In this document: piece by piece, positions 1 through 9,541 of the stretch
Position numbering within the stretch: the first letter of the stretch is position 1
Layout: the number at the start of each line of letters is the position of its first letter
Assembly (NCBI RefSeq): GCF_012910715.1
Contig: NZ_JABBHF010000007.1
Location: forward strand, 67,001-131,000
Source of the DNA: Flavivirga algicola
GTDB taxonomy: Bacteria > Bacteroidota > Bacteroidia > Flavobacteriales > Flavobacteriaceae
Reading direction: 5' to 3'
DNA: 64,000 bases
The notes under the pieces: model-generated
What the model was told of the DNA's origin: nothing
What the model saw: the letters and a program-made list of their open reading frames with translations, nothing else
The model's database searches: none
Translations under genes and position numbers: made by a program

Positions 1-1
1 A

Positions 2-94
2 AAAGCCGTTCAACTAGGTGATAAAAAAGAAAATCTACAAGATTTATACATCCCTAGATTGAGTTTAAAATATGATTTCTGGGATTATTATTAG
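2..94 (+). CDS. C-terminal end of an unidentified protein (partial)
   Basis: An open frame runs from the window edge to a TAG stop and gives the last 30 residues of a protein whose start lies outside the window. The tail is rich in aromatic residues and ends Phe-Trp-Asp-Tyr-Tyr. No family can be named from 30 residues. Its position ahead of a sulfatase makes a role in polysaccharide or sugar metabolism possible, but that is only inferred from the neighbour. The open frame without interruption is what is seen. Confidence 0.5.
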   Translation, partial: KAVQLGDKKENLQDLYIPRLSLKYDFWDYY

Positions 95-237
95 CATATA
101 AGCATTAAGTAGAGGCACCTATTTAGAAATATTGGAATGATTATATCTTGTATAGTTGATATCTCATAATAATAAAAACTTTATTATAAGTTTTCATACC
201 TCTCTTATTCTGTATAAACCTTTATATACAAACACAT
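95..237. other. Intergenic region before the sulfatase
   Basis: This AT-rich gap holds a 7-bp perfect inverted repeat with a 6-base loop (175-181 and 188-194). It could be a weak hairpin but has no GC pairs to make a convincing terminator. No TAnnTTTG promoter box was found. Confidence 0.3.
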
Positions 238-1692
238 TTGAAAGATATATTAAAAAAGGTAACATTATGTAGCTTAATATCCATTTTTATTTTGACTCTT
301 TTTAGTTGCGAGAAAGTTGTGAAGAATAATAAACCAAAACATGTTGTTTTTATCATGGTGGATGATTTACGTCCAGAATTAAACTGCTTTGGCAAAACAC
401 AAATAGTTTCTCCAAATATAGATGCATTGGCTAAGGATGGTGTTATTTTTAGTAATGCTTATTGCAATGTTCCTGTATGTGGCGCTTCGAGAGCAAGTAT
501 ATTAACGGGGTTATATCCTACTAAAAAACGTTTTACCAATTATGGGTCAAGAGTAGATAAAGATGCTCCAAAAATAACCACCTTGCCCGAACATTTTAAA
601 AATAATGGCTATCTAACTTTAGCTATTGGTAAGATTTTTCATCATCCAGATGATGCACTTCAGAGTTGGTCAAAAACACCTTACAGACCTGATTATCCTA
701 ATAGCATAAAACAGCAGGAATTATGGAGAGATTACCAATCGCTTGAAAATAGTTGGACAAAGAAAGAAAAATTACCATTAGGAGCTGCAGGGCCTGCATG
801 GGAAGCTGCAGATGTTCCAGATTCTGTATATTATGATGGAAAAACGACCAAATTAGCATTAGAAGCATTAGAAAAGTTATCAAAATCTGAGCAACCCTTT
901 TTTTTGGGAATAGGTTTTATTAGGCCGCATCTTCCTTTTAATTCTCCAAGGAAATATTGGGATCTCTATAATGAAGATGAGATCACTTTAGCTAAAAATC
1001 CGCATATGCCTTTTAATTCACCTAAATTTGCTTGGTTTAATTACAGAGAGCTAAGAGGGTATACAAATATTGCTAAAGACACTTTGCCTATTAAAGCTGA
1101 ACAAGCAAAAAAACTTCGTCATGGATATTATGCAAGCGTTAGTTTTATTGATGCCCAAATAGGTCGGGTAATTAAAAAACTGAAAAAATTAAATCTATAC
1201 GAAAACACAACAATAGTGGTATTGGGGGATCATGGTTGGAGTCTGGGAGAGCACTCTTTATGGTGTAAACACTCTTGTTTTAATAATGCTTTGCGTACCC
1301 CTCTTATTGTTAAAACGCCTAAGTCTCAAAAAGGAATAAAAACTGAATCCTTAATTAGTTTTGTGGATATATATCCAACACTTTGCGAGCTTAATAACAT
1401 TGAAAAACCCTTACATATAGATGGTAAAAGTTTTGAGGAAACCCTAATAAATCCAAATATAGAAATAAACGATTATGTTTTTTCCAGATGGGGAAGGGGA
1501 GAAACCATTAAATCGCATAAATTTAGTTATACACAATATTTTGATAGGGAAGGAAACCTAAAATCGCATATGCTATATAATCATGAAATTGATCACGAGG
1601 AAAATATAAATATAGCTGATAGAACAGAGAATAGGGAACAATTAGAAGAATTATCTAAAGCATTAAATAGGCACCTTTTAAGCAGGGAATAA
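238..1692 (+). CDS. Sulfatase lipoprotein (S1 family, iduronate-2-sulfatase-like)
   Basis: Predicted to hydrolyse sulfate esters, probably on a carbohydrate, outside the cytoplasm. The 484-residue protein begins with a lipoprotein signal ending at Cys24 (Leu-Phe-Ser-Cys). The N-terminal metal-binding Asp42-Asp43 pair follows Phe-Ile-Met-Val. The active-site motif Cys81-Gly-Ala-Ser-Arg85 fits C-x-A-x-R, where the Cys is converted to formylglycine by a maturase. A second conserved block, Gly-Asp-His-Gly-Trp-Ser-Leu-Gly-Glu-His, lies near residue 330. The start is TTG: it is the only in-frame start that keeps the basic n-region of the signal peptide. The gene is convergent with the TRAP operon (22-bp gap). 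Substrate is unknown; similarity to iduronate sulfatases is by motif only. Confidence 0.9.
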   Translation: MKDILKKVTLCSLISIFILTLFSCEKVVKNNKPKHVVFIMVDDLRPELNCFGKTQIVSPNIDALAKDGVIFSNAYCNVPVCGASRASILTGLYPTKKRFTNYGSRVDKDAPKITTLPEHFKNNGYLTLAIGKIFHHPDDALQSWSKTPYRPDYPNSIKQQELWRDYQSLENSWTKKEKLPLGAAGPAWEAADVPDSVYYDGKTTKLALEALEKLSKSEQPFFLGIGFIRPHLPFNSPRKYWDLYNEDEITLAKNPHMPFNSPKFAWFNYRELRGYTNIAKDTLPIKAEQAKKLRHGYYASVSFIDAQIGRVIKKLKKLNLYENTTIVVLGDHGWSLGEHSLWCKHSCFNNALRTPLIVKTPKSQKGIKTESLISFVDIYPTLCELNNIEKPLHIDGKSFEETLINPNIEINDYVFSRWGRGETIKSHKFSYTQYFDREGNLKSHMLYNHEIDHEENINIADRTENREQLEELSKALNRHLLSRE

Positions 1693-1714
1693 AGGTCAAA
1701 TAAAAAGTTTTGTA

Positions 1715-2989
1715 TTAGTCCAAAATCCACTCTGGTAATGTTAATGAGATACTTGGGAATAAAGTAACCAAAGCTAGTACTATAAAGCTAACGATTAAAA
1801 ATGGGAATCCTGCCTTGCTCACCTTGGCAATGGATACTTTTCCGATACTTGAAGAAATAAACAAGCAAACCCCTACAGGAGGCGTGGTTAAACCAATAAT
1901 GAGATTTAACACGGCAATCACAGCAAAATGAATAGGGTCTATATCTACAGAAATAGCTAGTTTAAGCAAAATAGGAAAGAGAATTAATAATGCGGCAATC
2001 GTTTCCATGAACGTTCCCACAAAAATGAGGAGAATGTTTATCATGAGCAATACCATATACTTGTTTGTGGAAATTCCCAGAATTTCAGAAGAGATTAATT
2101 GTGGAACCTGTTCAGTGATTAAAATCCATCCAAATAAATTGGCAAAACCAACCAATAGCATAAGAGATGCTGAGGTTTTCATGGAATCTAAAACTATAAT
2201 TTGAACTTTTTTAAAGCTTAGTTTTTTATAAACAAAAGCACCAATTAACAACGCATAAATCACGGCAATGATGGAGGCCTCGGTCGGAGTAAAAACTCCT
2301 CCAATAATTCCAAAAAGAATAATGAAGGTCATTAACAAAGACCAAAACGTATCCTTAAAGCTATATAATACTTGTCTTAAACTACTTTTTGGATGCTTGG
2401 GATATTTCTTTTTCTTCGATATAAAGTAAGCAGTTGCCATTAAGCCTCCTCCTAATAATAGACCAGGAAGTGCGCCAGCAAGAAATAGTCTTCCAACCGA
2501 TAATCCACTTAGCGTTGCTGCAATAATCATAGGAATACTAGGTGGGATTATTGGCCCCATAGTAGATGATGCAGCGGTTACTGCACACGAGAAATCGGCA
2601 TCATAACCTTCCTTTTTCATGGCAGGAATCATAATGGAACCCATACTGGCTGTATCTGAGACAGCAGTTCCTGAAATACCTGCAAATAACATAGATGCTC
2701 CTATATTTACCAGAGATAATCCCCCTGTAATATGCCCCATTAAATGGTTGCAAAAATTAACGATCTTTTCTGTAAGTCCACCATAATTCATTAGGTTTCC
2801 CGCCATGATAAACCCAGGAATACTCAACAATACAAAGACATCGATTCCTGAATAAAGTTTCATAGGAATAACCACTATGGGAATACCATTTAAAACAATA
2901 TAAACCAAGCATGATAGCCCTAATGAAAATGCAATAGGGAAACGTAGTACTAAACACACTACAAAAACAATAAATAAGACTAATATCAT
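1715..2989 (-). CDS. dctM: TRAP transporter large permease subunit (DctM family)
   Basis: Large membrane subunit of a tripartite ATP-independent periplasmic transporter, the ion-coupled channel component. The 424 residues form about 12 hydrophobic segments with the family's Gly-Ile-Ser-Gly-Thr-Ala-Val-Ser-Asp-Thr block at 104-113 and a Gly-Pro-Ile-Ile-Pro-Pro-Ser loop further on; a second Pro-Pro-Val-Gly motif occurs near the C-terminus, as expected for the inverted-repeat fold. It is the last gene of dctP-dctQ-dctM, and its start overlaps the dctQ stop by 4 bp (ATGA), implying coupled translation. TRAP ligands include C4-dicarboxylates, sialic acid and uronates; the ligand cannot be told here. 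Confidence 0.93.
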   Translation of the reverse strand: MILVLFIVFVVCLVLRFPIAFSLGLSCLVYIVLNGIPIVVIPMKLYSGIDVFVLLSIPGFIMAGNLMNYGGLTEKIVNFCNHLMGHITGGLSLVNIGASMLFAGISGTAVSDTASMGSIMIPAMKKEGYDADFSCAVTAASSTMGPIIPPSIPMIIAATLSGLSVGRLFLAGALPGLLLGGGLMATAYFISKKKKYPKHPKSSLRQVLYSFKDTFWSLLMTFIILFGIIGGVFTPTEASIIAVIYALLIGAFVYKKLSFKKVQIIVLDSMKTSASLMLLVGFANLFGWILITEQVPQLISSEILGISTNKYMVLLMINILLIFVGTFMETIAALLILFPILLKLAISVDIDPIHFAVIAVLNLIIGLTTPPVGVCLFISSSIGKVSIAKVSKAGFPFLIVSFIVLALVTLFPSISLTLPEWILD

Positions 2990-3447
2990 GATTGTGGTTT
3001 TTTAAGTTGTTTTAATAGTTTAAGGCCTATAAAATAGCACATGGCAATTCCTAAAATAAGCATGCTGGAAAATACAATGCCCATTTTAATACCCATGCTT
3101 GGTGAGTGTTCGGTGAAGCCCATAACGACAAATTCAAAAGCACCAATGGTAAGTATTAAAAAAAGTAAAAAGACAGTGATTAAAATTAATAGTTGAACTC
3201 TTTTTTGCCAGCGTTTTTTTAGCATATTAAAAAATACATCTAAATGAATGTAGTAATTTGATTTTAAAGCTAAAGCCGATGCAAAAGCTACCGAAAAGAT
3301 AAAGAACAAACGGGATACTTCTTCGGTCCATGATGGAGCTTGCTCTAAAAAAAAACGAGCAAATATTTGTAATAATACCGACCCAATTAACAGAAAAACA
3401 CTCCAAATAGTGCCAATTTTCAAAAACTTTTCAATGTATTTTTTCAC
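2986..3447 (-). CDS. dctQ: TRAP transporter small permease subunit (DctQ family)
   Basis: Small four-helix membrane subunit that pairs with DctM in a TRAP transporter. The 153 residues have four hydrophobic stretches and the family's Trp-Thr-Glu-Glu-Val-Ser-Arg motif around residue 40. It sits between dctP and dctM, overlapping dctM by 4 bp. Length and motif are typical of stand-alone DctQ proteins. Confidence 0.88.
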   Translation of the reverse strand: MKKYIEKFLKIGTIWSVFLLIGSVLLQIFARFFLEQAPSWTEEVSRLFFIFSVAFASALALKSNYYIHLDVFFNMLKKRWQKRVQLLILITVFLLFLILTIGAFEFVVMGFTEHSPSMGIKMGIVFSSMLILGIAMCYFIGLKLLKQLKKPQS

Positions 3448-3485
3448 ACGTTTAAATTTTAAGTAATTTATGAATGTTCGTTTCC

Positions 3486-4493
3486 TTAATCTAAGTCTTT
3501 TAATTCGCGATAAACAGCTTGCATATCTTTAGATAAGCTATTATAAATGGCTTTTTCGCTTTTTTTAATAAAGGCTTCTTTATCTACATTAATAAATTCC
3601 ATGCCTTTAGATTTTAATTCAGCTTTAATTTTTGATTCGTTTTCTAAAAATAATTTATGCTCATAATCTTGCATGTCTTTTGCTGCTTCCAGCAAAATAA
3701 CTTTTAAATCCTCAGGTAATTTTTGAAATTGTTTTTCACCAATTACCGGGTATCCAAAACCTAAAACATGTCCCGTTAAGTTAACATATTTTTGAACCTC
3801 ATAAAACCCAGCATTTTTAATAAAAGCAAAAGGATTTTCTTGTGCTTCAATAGTACCCTGTTGCAATGAAGTAAATACTTCAGAAAATGCCATAGGTGTT
3901 GGTTTGGCACCTAAAGATTCCCAAGTAGTAACAAACGAAGGGACATTAGGGACTCTCACGATTAAACCTTGTAAATCATCTGGGTGCTTAATTGGTTTAT
4001 TTGAGGTAAGATGCCTTGCACCTCTTTGAAAATAACCTAAAGGTCTCAACCCAGTGATGTTTATCATTTGGTCTTCCATGCGTTTTCCAACAGGCCCTTT
4101 TATAAAATTCTGAACCTCAGTTGTGTCTTTAAAAAAGAAAGGGAGTTCACAAAAGACGGCAGTTTCAAACCAATTGTTAAGTAGAGAACTTGTTACGGTC
4201 ATGTCGATGACTTCGGCTTGAATAAGCCTTATGGCTTCAATTTCTTTGGCTAATTGCTCGGAAGGGTATACCTGAAGCTTCATTCTGCCATTTGAACGTT
4301 CTTCTAAAATTTTACTGAAATAATCAAAACCTTTAAAAACCGTGTGGTCCTCATTGACCAAAAGACTGGCACGAAATAAATAAGTGTCTTGGTTTTTCTT
4401 TTTGCAATTGGTGAGTATTAAGAAACATAAAATGAAAACAAAAAGGCGTATAACATATAGTTTTCTAATTTTTCTCTTTTCGTTTATACTCAT
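3486..4493 (-). CDS. dctP: TRAP substrate-binding protein (DctP family), lipoprotein
   Basis: Extracytoplasmic solute receptor that delivers ligand to the DctQM membrane unit. The 335-residue protein has a basic N-terminus and a hydrophobic helix ending at Leu-Thr-Asn-Cys30, a likely lipoprotein cleavage site (Asn at -1 is unusual but tolerated in this phylum). The central block Arg-Val-Pro-Asn-Val-Pro, followed by Phe-Thr-Ser-Leu-Gln-Gln-Gly-Thr-Ile-Glu-Ala-Gln-Glu-Asn-Pro, is the family's ligand-carboxylate-binding signature, so an organic acid ligand is likely. It is the first gene of the operon, preceded by a long gap. The convergent sulfatase hints at a sugar acid ligand, which is inference only. 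Confidence 0.9.
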   Translation of the reverse strand: MSINEKRKIRKLYVIRLFVFILCFLILTNCKKKNQDTYLFRASLLVNEDHTVFKGFDYFSKILEERSNGRMKLQVYPSEQLAKEIEAIRLIQAEVIDMTVTSSLLNNWFETAVFCELPFFFKDTTEVQNFIKGPVGKRMEDQMINITGLRPLGYFQRGARHLTSNKPIKHPDDLQGLIVRVPNVPSFVTTWESLGAKPTPMAFSEVFTSLQQGTIEAQENPFAFIKNAGFYEVQKYVNLTGHVLGFGYPVIGEKQFQKLPEDLKVILLEAAKDMQDYEHKLFLENESKIKAELKSKGMEFINVDKEAFIKKSEKAIYNSLSKDMQAVYRELKDLD

Positions 4494-5075
4494 ATCTCTA
4501 CAAATTAATTAATGAGCTGTAGCTGCGTTTTAGCTTTTAAAAAGAAGACAAGTAATCAAGCTTCTCATTGTTTCTTTGCTCTTTAGCGGCATTGAAGATA
4601 TAACATTTTTTCTATTCTTAAAATATCTAAATATTTTACTACGATTAAAATTGTGATTAATTAATATTTTTGAAGAAATACCTTAAGAGAAATATTAGAA
4701 ATAAACGAAACCCTTGTAATATTATTTTTTTAATGATGGTTTAAGAGTTAAAACTAATTAAAAGAAAGCTTATGGTTTTTAGTTGTAGGACCTCTAATAG
4801 CTTATAATTTTATACTTCTATATAGCTGTAAGTATTTGTATACGTATTTTGTATATGTAGCTGTGTGCTTCTTTATGTTCTTAGGTGTTAAAGAGCATAT
4901 TTAAGACTTGAGTGTTATGAATTGTAAAATAATTTATAAAAAATATCATACGCCATTTCATTATAAGCGAATATTAAGTTTACATATAAATCTGAGTCTA
5001 TATTAGTGATTTGATAACCAAGAAAAGTAATTTTTATTTGCTCTAATAATTTAATTTCAGGCAATAGCTTTTTAG
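4494..5075. other. Gene-free region between the TRAP operon and the TonB receptor
   Basis: About 580 AT-rich bases without a credible coding frame, RNA gene or clear terminator. It must contain the start of the TRAP operon transcript (minus strand), but no exact TAnnTTTG box was found on that strand. The stretch around 4800-4870 is rich in short gta/tat steps without a clean repeat unit. Nothing else supportable was seen. Confidence 0.4.
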
Positions 5076-7529
5076 TTAAAAAAACAACTTAAAAGATATA
5101 TTAGGAGTAAACCCTAATGAAAAACGTTGAATGACTTGCTCCAATATTACTTCTAATTCTTCTGGTGTGGTTCCTGTAGTTCCAGGAATTGCAATACCAC
5201 CATCATTTAAAGGTTTGCGCTCCGCTTTATAAATTAAATCTAAAGGTTTTACTCTATTGTAAATATTTAAAAAAGACATCCCAACTTGCCCTTTTAAGGC
5301 TTTTGCTTTAGTATTGATATTAAAATCGTGTATTATGGAAGCATCTAAACGGTGAAAATCAGGTAATCTCCTACTATTTACTGAACCAAAATTAACAACT
5401 CCAGCTGGTTCTCCATCGGCATCAATTTTTACTTCGTAGCTATTAACTGGTGTAACAGGTTTACCAGATCTGTATTGCCAGCCTAATGAAAACTGCCATT
5501 TTTTTAGTTGCAACGTATTAGAAACTCTAAAGTGGTGCGTAATATCGTTGTTGCCTGGAAAACTTTCGGGTGTATCTTTTAGGTTAGGGAATTTAAATGA
5601 AATATCATTGAAAGTATAACCTGCCCATACTTTGTAGTTGTTGAACTTGTATTTTAATAATATGTCTAGTCCCTTAATGGTACTTTTTCCTTTTTCTAAA
5701 TTTTCTAAAGGATTGCTAAAACCATTGGTAAAGGTTGTTAAACCATCAAGTTCTTTGTAATACGCATCAACATCAATATTTAATTTATTATGATGATATA
5801 ATAGCCCCCCTGATACCTGATTACTACTTAAAAGTGGGAACTGTTCATTATCAGATAAACGCCATAATTGATTTTCTAATCGTAGTTCGGTATGATTAAA
5901 TTCAACCAACTGAGAAATGGGTTGATTTCTTCTTTCTATGGCAGTTTTAAATCTTAATTGATTATTTATCTGATATTCAAAATTAACACGAGGTTCTATT
6001 AAAAATTCGTCAAGAGCATTGTAATGCACCAACCTAAGCCCTCCACTTATCAAACTTTTGTTTTTAAAGTTAAATGTGTATTCTCCAAATAAAGCATTTT
6101 TCAAGTTATTATTATCTTGATTTGAGCTTTCTAATTCTGCATCAAAAGGACTTTCTTTACTAATTAGTATATCTAAATCTGTATAGGATAATTGATAGCC
6201 AATTTTAAGTTCTTGAGATTCTTTTATTTTTCTTGTAGATAAAAAATTTAAGCCAACATCTATAATATCATTTTTACGAATATTAATTTCTGATAAATCC
6301 CCAATACCATCTCCAGTTTCATCTTTAATCTCATTATTTTGATAAAACGAATTATACTCAGAGTAATAAGCCGTTAGTTTTTCATGTTGTCTTTCATTAG
6401 AAGCATGTTTCCAGTTAAAACTTACCCCTTTATTTTGAGTTATTAGCGAATCTAAAATCAACTCATTTCCTCCTGTAAAATTAAAGTCCAAGCGATTTCT
6501 AGTGTACAAACCACTTACCGATAGGGTATTTTTATTGTTTGGCTTATAAATTAATTTTGAATTAAAATCTGCAAAAGAAAAATCGTTATCACTTGTTTCA
6601 GGACTAAAATCATCATCTGTTTCTAATACCAAAGTATTTCCATTTATATCTTTTGCAACACCAAAATTGGTAAAGATTTTATCTTCGTAGCTATTATAAG
6701 TTGGTGTTTTAACAAGATCTGAATAAGATCTTCTGGCAAAAGCATACATGGCTACTTTTTTAGAAAAAGGGGCTTTTACGTATACGTTGGTAGAAATTCC
6801 ATCAATTTCAACGCCGCCTTCAGTTTTCTCTGGAATATTATCCCCACTGGTAATATCTATAATTCCCGAAATTCTATCTCCATAAACAGGACTTGTGCCA
6901 GACTTAAAAATGGTGGCTTTTTGTGTTGAAAATGGATTAAACAATGAAAACGTACCATAAAAATAGCCTGTATTATATAACTTAATATTATCATATAAAA
7001 TTAAGTTTTGATCTGGAGAACCGCCTCTAATTTGAATACCTGTAGCAGACTCATCTAAACTTGTAATACCTGGTATTAGTTGGATACTTTGCGCAATATC
7101 TGTTGACACTAAACCTGGAAGGATTCCCAATCTTTTTGTATTAACCTCTATTGAGCCATCTTTATTTCTATCAATACCAGTAGTTATATATCCAGTAATT
7201 ACAACTTCATCTAAAGACTGATTTTTAACAAAACCTTTATCTGGTGTAATTATAATTTGATTTTCAGATACTTTCTGAAATTTTAACCCTGTTTGTTCTT
7301 CCAGAAACGTTAAAAGTTCCTCTAATAAAACATTAGTGAGCTGCAATGTTATCTTTTTGTCTTCTGTAATAGCGTTTGCAAAAGAAAAAGTGACATTATA
7401 ATTTGTTTCAATATCTTTTATAACAGAAATTAATGGTGTCTCGGCGTAGTTAAAATTTAGTTTTTGTTGCGCATTAGCTACACTTACAGTAAATAAAGAC
7501 CATAATAAGAAACTATAAAAGTATTTCAT
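5076..7529 (-). CDS. TonB-dependent outer membrane receptor with STN domain (FecA-like)
   Basis: Outer membrane beta-barrel transporter energised by TonB, with an N-terminal signalling domain. Order in the 817 residues: signal peptide ending Ala-Asn-Ala-Gln near residue 21; STN (secretin/TonB short N-terminal) domain about 25-95; a TonB-box-like Asp-Glu-Val-Val-Ile-Thr-Gly near 110; plug domain about 115-230 with Ile-Arg-Gly-Gly-Ser-Pro-Asp-Gln-Asn; then the barrel ending in Phe-Phe, the usual terminal aromatic. The STN domain with FecR and sigma genes immediately upstream fits ligand-sensing cell-surface signalling. No SusD partner is present, so a siderophore, metal complex or other small ligand is more likely than a glycan, but this is not certain. 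Confidence 0.92.
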   Translation of the reverse strand: MKYFYSFLLWSLFTVSVANAQQKLNFNYAETPLISVIKDIETNYNVTFSFANAITEDKKITLQLTNVLLEELLTFLEEQTGLKFQKVSENQIIITPDKGFVKNQSLDEVVITGYITTGIDRNKDGSIEVNTKRLGILPGLVSTDIAQSIQLIPGITSLDESATGIQIRGGSPDQNLILYDNIKLYNTGYFYGTFSLFNPFSTQKATIFKSGTSPVYGDRISGIIDITSGDNIPEKTEGGVEIDGISTNVYVKAPFSKKVAMYAFARRSYSDLVKTPTYNSYEDKIFTNFGVAKDINGNTLVLETDDDFSPETSDNDFSFADFNSKLIYKPNNKNTLSVSGLYTRNRLDFNFTGGNELILDSLITQNKGVSFNWKHASNERQHEKLTAYYSEYNSFYQNNEIKDETGDGIGDLSEINIRKNDIIDVGLNFLSTRKIKESQELKIGYQLSYTDLDILISKESPFDAELESSNQDNNNLKNALFGEYTFNFKNKSLISGGLRLVHYNALDEFLIEPRVNFEYQINNQLRFKTAIERRNQPISQLVEFNHTELRLENQLWRLSDNEQFPLLSSNQVSGGLLYHHNKLNIDVDAYYKELDGLTTFTNGFSNPLENLEKGKSTIKGLDILLKYKFNNYKVWAGYTFNDISFKFPNLKDTPESFPGNNDITHHFRVSNTLQLKKWQFSLGWQYRSGKPVTPVNSYEVKIDADGEPAGVVNFGSVNSRRLPDFHRLDASIIHDFNINTKAKALKGQVGMSFLNIYNRVKPLDLIYKAERKPLNDGGIAIPGTTGTTPEELEVILEQVIQRFSLGFTPNISFKLFF

Positions 7530-7532
7530 GTT

Positions 7533-8444
7533 TTATTCAGATAGAATAATAAGATTATTTTTTGATCCTTTTTGATAAGTTATGCCCATAGGAGACAATG
7601 TTGTTTGTAGGGCATTCTTTAAATTATCATGTCTAAAACTACCTGAAAATATACGACTTGTATCTATATTATTTAACTGAAATGTAATAGGGTATATTTG
7701 CTGTAATTCTTCTAAAACATCCATTAATGGTTGGTTCTTAAATTTAGAAATACCTTGTTTCCAATCTGGTGTTTCTTCATTAAAATCAATTTTCTTCACC
7801 TTATTCTCTTCTATTAATACTTTCATTCCCTTAGTTAAAATAGAAGGTTCAGAGCTGAAATTATTATTTATAAAACTTACCTTCCCTTCATAACACTTAA
7901 GCTCAAAATAAGACCTATCTTTAATATTAAATTCGGTGCCTAAAACTTCCACTTTTCCTTTTGATGTACTTACAACAAAATCATCCCCTTTTTTAACCAC
8001 AAAATAGGCTTCTCCAGTAAAGTCTACCTCTCTATTATTTTCCCAAAAGAAACGTTTATGAGATAATTTAGAATTAGCATTTAAATCTATTATAGACCCA
8101 TCTGCTAAAGTAACGCTCATTGTTTCGCCGATACCAGTGGTATATGTTTTTGAAGAATTTAAAAAGACACCTAAGCCAATTAAAACAGCTGCCGCCGCGG
8201 CAACAGAGTACCACAGACGAAAAACTTTAGTTTTATTCCTCTTAGTATTAATTTTCTGTTTAACCTTTTCTAAAGCAGTATCAGTATTTATATCAGGACC
8301 TTTCAATAATTGAGATTCTCTATTAATAATACTTAATTGCTTGTAGGTATCTGTTTTTTCAAAGCCAATACGCTCTTCTTTGGTAAGCGTTCCCGCTATC
8401 CATCTTGCTAAAAAAGTATCGTCTGCATCGTAATTTTCAATCAT
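7533..8444 (-). CDS. FecR family anti-sigma factor
   Basis: Inner membrane regulator that holds the neighbouring ECF sigma factor and receives a signal from the receptor's STN domain. The 303-residue protein has a cytoplasmic N-terminal part, one membrane helix at about 77-97, a FecR domain at about 105-200 in the periplasm and a C-terminal DUF4974-like domain from about 230. It lies between the sigma gene and the receptor, 3 bp from the receptor start, so the two are surely co-transcribed. Confidence 0.92.
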   Translation of the reverse strand: MIENYDADDTFLARWIAGTLTKEERIGFEKTDTYKQLSIINRESQLLKGPDINTDTALEKVKQKINTKRNKTKVFRLWYSVAAAAAVLIGLGVFLNSSKTYTTGIGETMSVTLADGSIIDLNANSKLSHKRFFWENNREVDFTGEAYFVVKKGDDFVVSTSKGKVEVLGTEFNIKDRSYFELKCYEGKVSFINNNFSSEPSILTKGMKVLIEENKVKKIDFNEETPDWKQGISKFKNQPLMDVLEELQQIYPITFQLNNIDTSRIFSGSFRHDNLKNALQTTLSPMGITYQKGSKNNLIILSE

Positions 8445-8491
8445 AAACCTTTTGTCTTATTAACTAGACACTTAAAACTGTAAATACCCTA

Positions 8492-9010
8492 TTATATTTT
8501 AATATCTTTTCCTAAAACCTCTCGTAGCTCTTTTAATGCTTTACTCATCCTACGTTCTATGGCTTTTACCGTAAGTCCTGTTATTTCTGCTATTTCTCTA
8601 TATGTTTTTTGTTCAACTCTACTTAATAAAAAGACTTCTCGTTCTTTTACGGACAATTCATTGATAGCATCTTTTAGCTTTGTTCTGAATTCATTTACTT
8701 CAATTAAAAAATCAGGACTTTCGTAATCTGTATTAGCAATAACATCCTGTTGATGCCTTAAAACTACTTTTTGATGTTTTATCTCGTTTAAGAATGAATT
8801 GTTGCAGGCTCTATAGATATAAGATTTAGCTTTAGAAAATGAAATAGTAGCACATAATTGCCAAAGTTTTACAAATATATTTTGAACAATATCTTCGGCC
8901 TGTTGCAAATCACCACACTTGTAATAGATGTATTTGGTAACCTGTTCATAATACTTATGAAACAATTCATTGTAATTTTTTTCTTCACAAACAGAAGGTT
9001 CTTGGGGCAT
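8492..9010 (-). CDS. ECF RNA polymerase sigma factor (FecI-like)
   Basis: Alternative sigma factor predicted to activate the receptor operon and possibly other targets. In 172 residues, sigma region 2 spans about 12-80 (Asp-Ile-Val-Gln-Asn-Ile-Phe-Val-Lys-Leu-Trp) and region 4 about 112-165 (Leu-Ser-Val-Lys-Glu-Arg-Glu-Val-Phe and an HTH with Tyr-Arg-Glu-Ile-Ala). It heads the sigma-FecR-receptor operon. The 100-bp gap to the divergent thioredoxin/ApbE cluster may hold promoters for both. Confidence 0.93.
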   Translation of the reverse strand: MPQEPSVCEEKNYNELFHKYYEQVTKYIYYKCGDLQQAEDIVQNIFVKLWQLCATISFSKAKSYIYRACNNSFLNEIKHQKVVLRHQQDVIANTDYESPDFLIEVNEFRTKLKDAINELSVKEREVFLLSRVEQKTYREIAEITGLTVKAIERRMSKALKELREVLGKDIKI

Positions 9011-9030
9011 TTCTTAGGCTATTAATGGTG

Positions 9031-9038
9031 CAAAAGTA
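9031..9038 (-). promoter_or_regulatory. Candidate promoter -7 box for the ECF sigma operon
   Basis: Read on the minus strand the site is TACTTTTG, an exact fit to the Bacteroidota -7 consensus TAnnTTTG, 21 bases upstream of the sigma start codon. No clear TTG at -33 is seen, so the call rests on one box. Confidence 0.4.
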
Positions 9039-9110
9039 TAAAAACTTTAAAAAAATAGGGTGTTTTGTTTTTAAGGTGTCTTAAATACACATAATATATA
9101 CACTCTCTAA

Positions 9111-9536
9111 ATGAAAAAAATAATTTTTATAGTTATCCTTCTTTTTACAAGCTTAAGTTTTTCTCAAGAGTGGGAAACTAATCTTAACAAAGCAAAATCT
9201 TTAGCCAAAGAAAAAAATCAAAATATCGTTTTGGTATTTTCTGGATCCGATTGGTGTGCACCATGTATTAAATTAGAAAGAGAAGTGTTTGATACCAATA
9301 CTTTTAAAGCTTATTCAAAAGACAATTTTGTGATGCTAAAGGCAGATTTTCCTAGAAGAAAAAAGAATGCCCTACCAAAAACACAAGAAACTCATAATAA
9401 ACAATTAGCAGAACGATATAATTCTAAAGGGTATTTCCCTCTAGTTGTAGTTTTAAATGAAAAAGGCAATGTCTTAAAAGAATTAGGATATGTAAAAACG
9501 ACTCCTCAAGGTTTTATTGATTTAATAAATAACTAA
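9111..9536 (+). CDS. Secreted thioredoxin-fold protein, first gene of the ApbE/DUF4266/DUF3570 cluster
   Basis: Thiol-disulfide oxidoreductase of the thioredoxin fold acting outside the cytoplasm. The 141 residues begin with a signal peptide (cleavage near Ser-Phe-Ser-Gln19). The active site is Trp48-Cys49-Ala-Pro-Cys52 within Ser-Gly-Ser-Asp-Trp-Cys, and the cis-Pro loop is near Gly-Tyr-Phe-Pro-Leu. It is 5 bp from apbE and leads a plus-strand cluster. A likely role is keeping the cysteines of the DUF4266 tail reduced or delivering electrons to the system; this is inferred from context. Confidence 0.88.
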   Translation: MKKIIFIVILLFTSLSFSQEWETNLNKAKSLAKEKNQNIVLVFSGSDWCAPCIKLEREVFDTNTFKAYSKDNFVMLKADFPRRKKNALPKTQETHNKQLAERYNSKGYFPLVVVLNEKGNVLKELGYVKTTPQGFIDLINN

Positions 9537-9541
9537 TCTGT

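Noticed and set aside
175-194. Short AT hairpin before the sulfatase as a terminator
   Set aside because: Seven A/T-dominated pairs with one G-C-type pair per arm would be too weak; kept only as a note in the gap entry.
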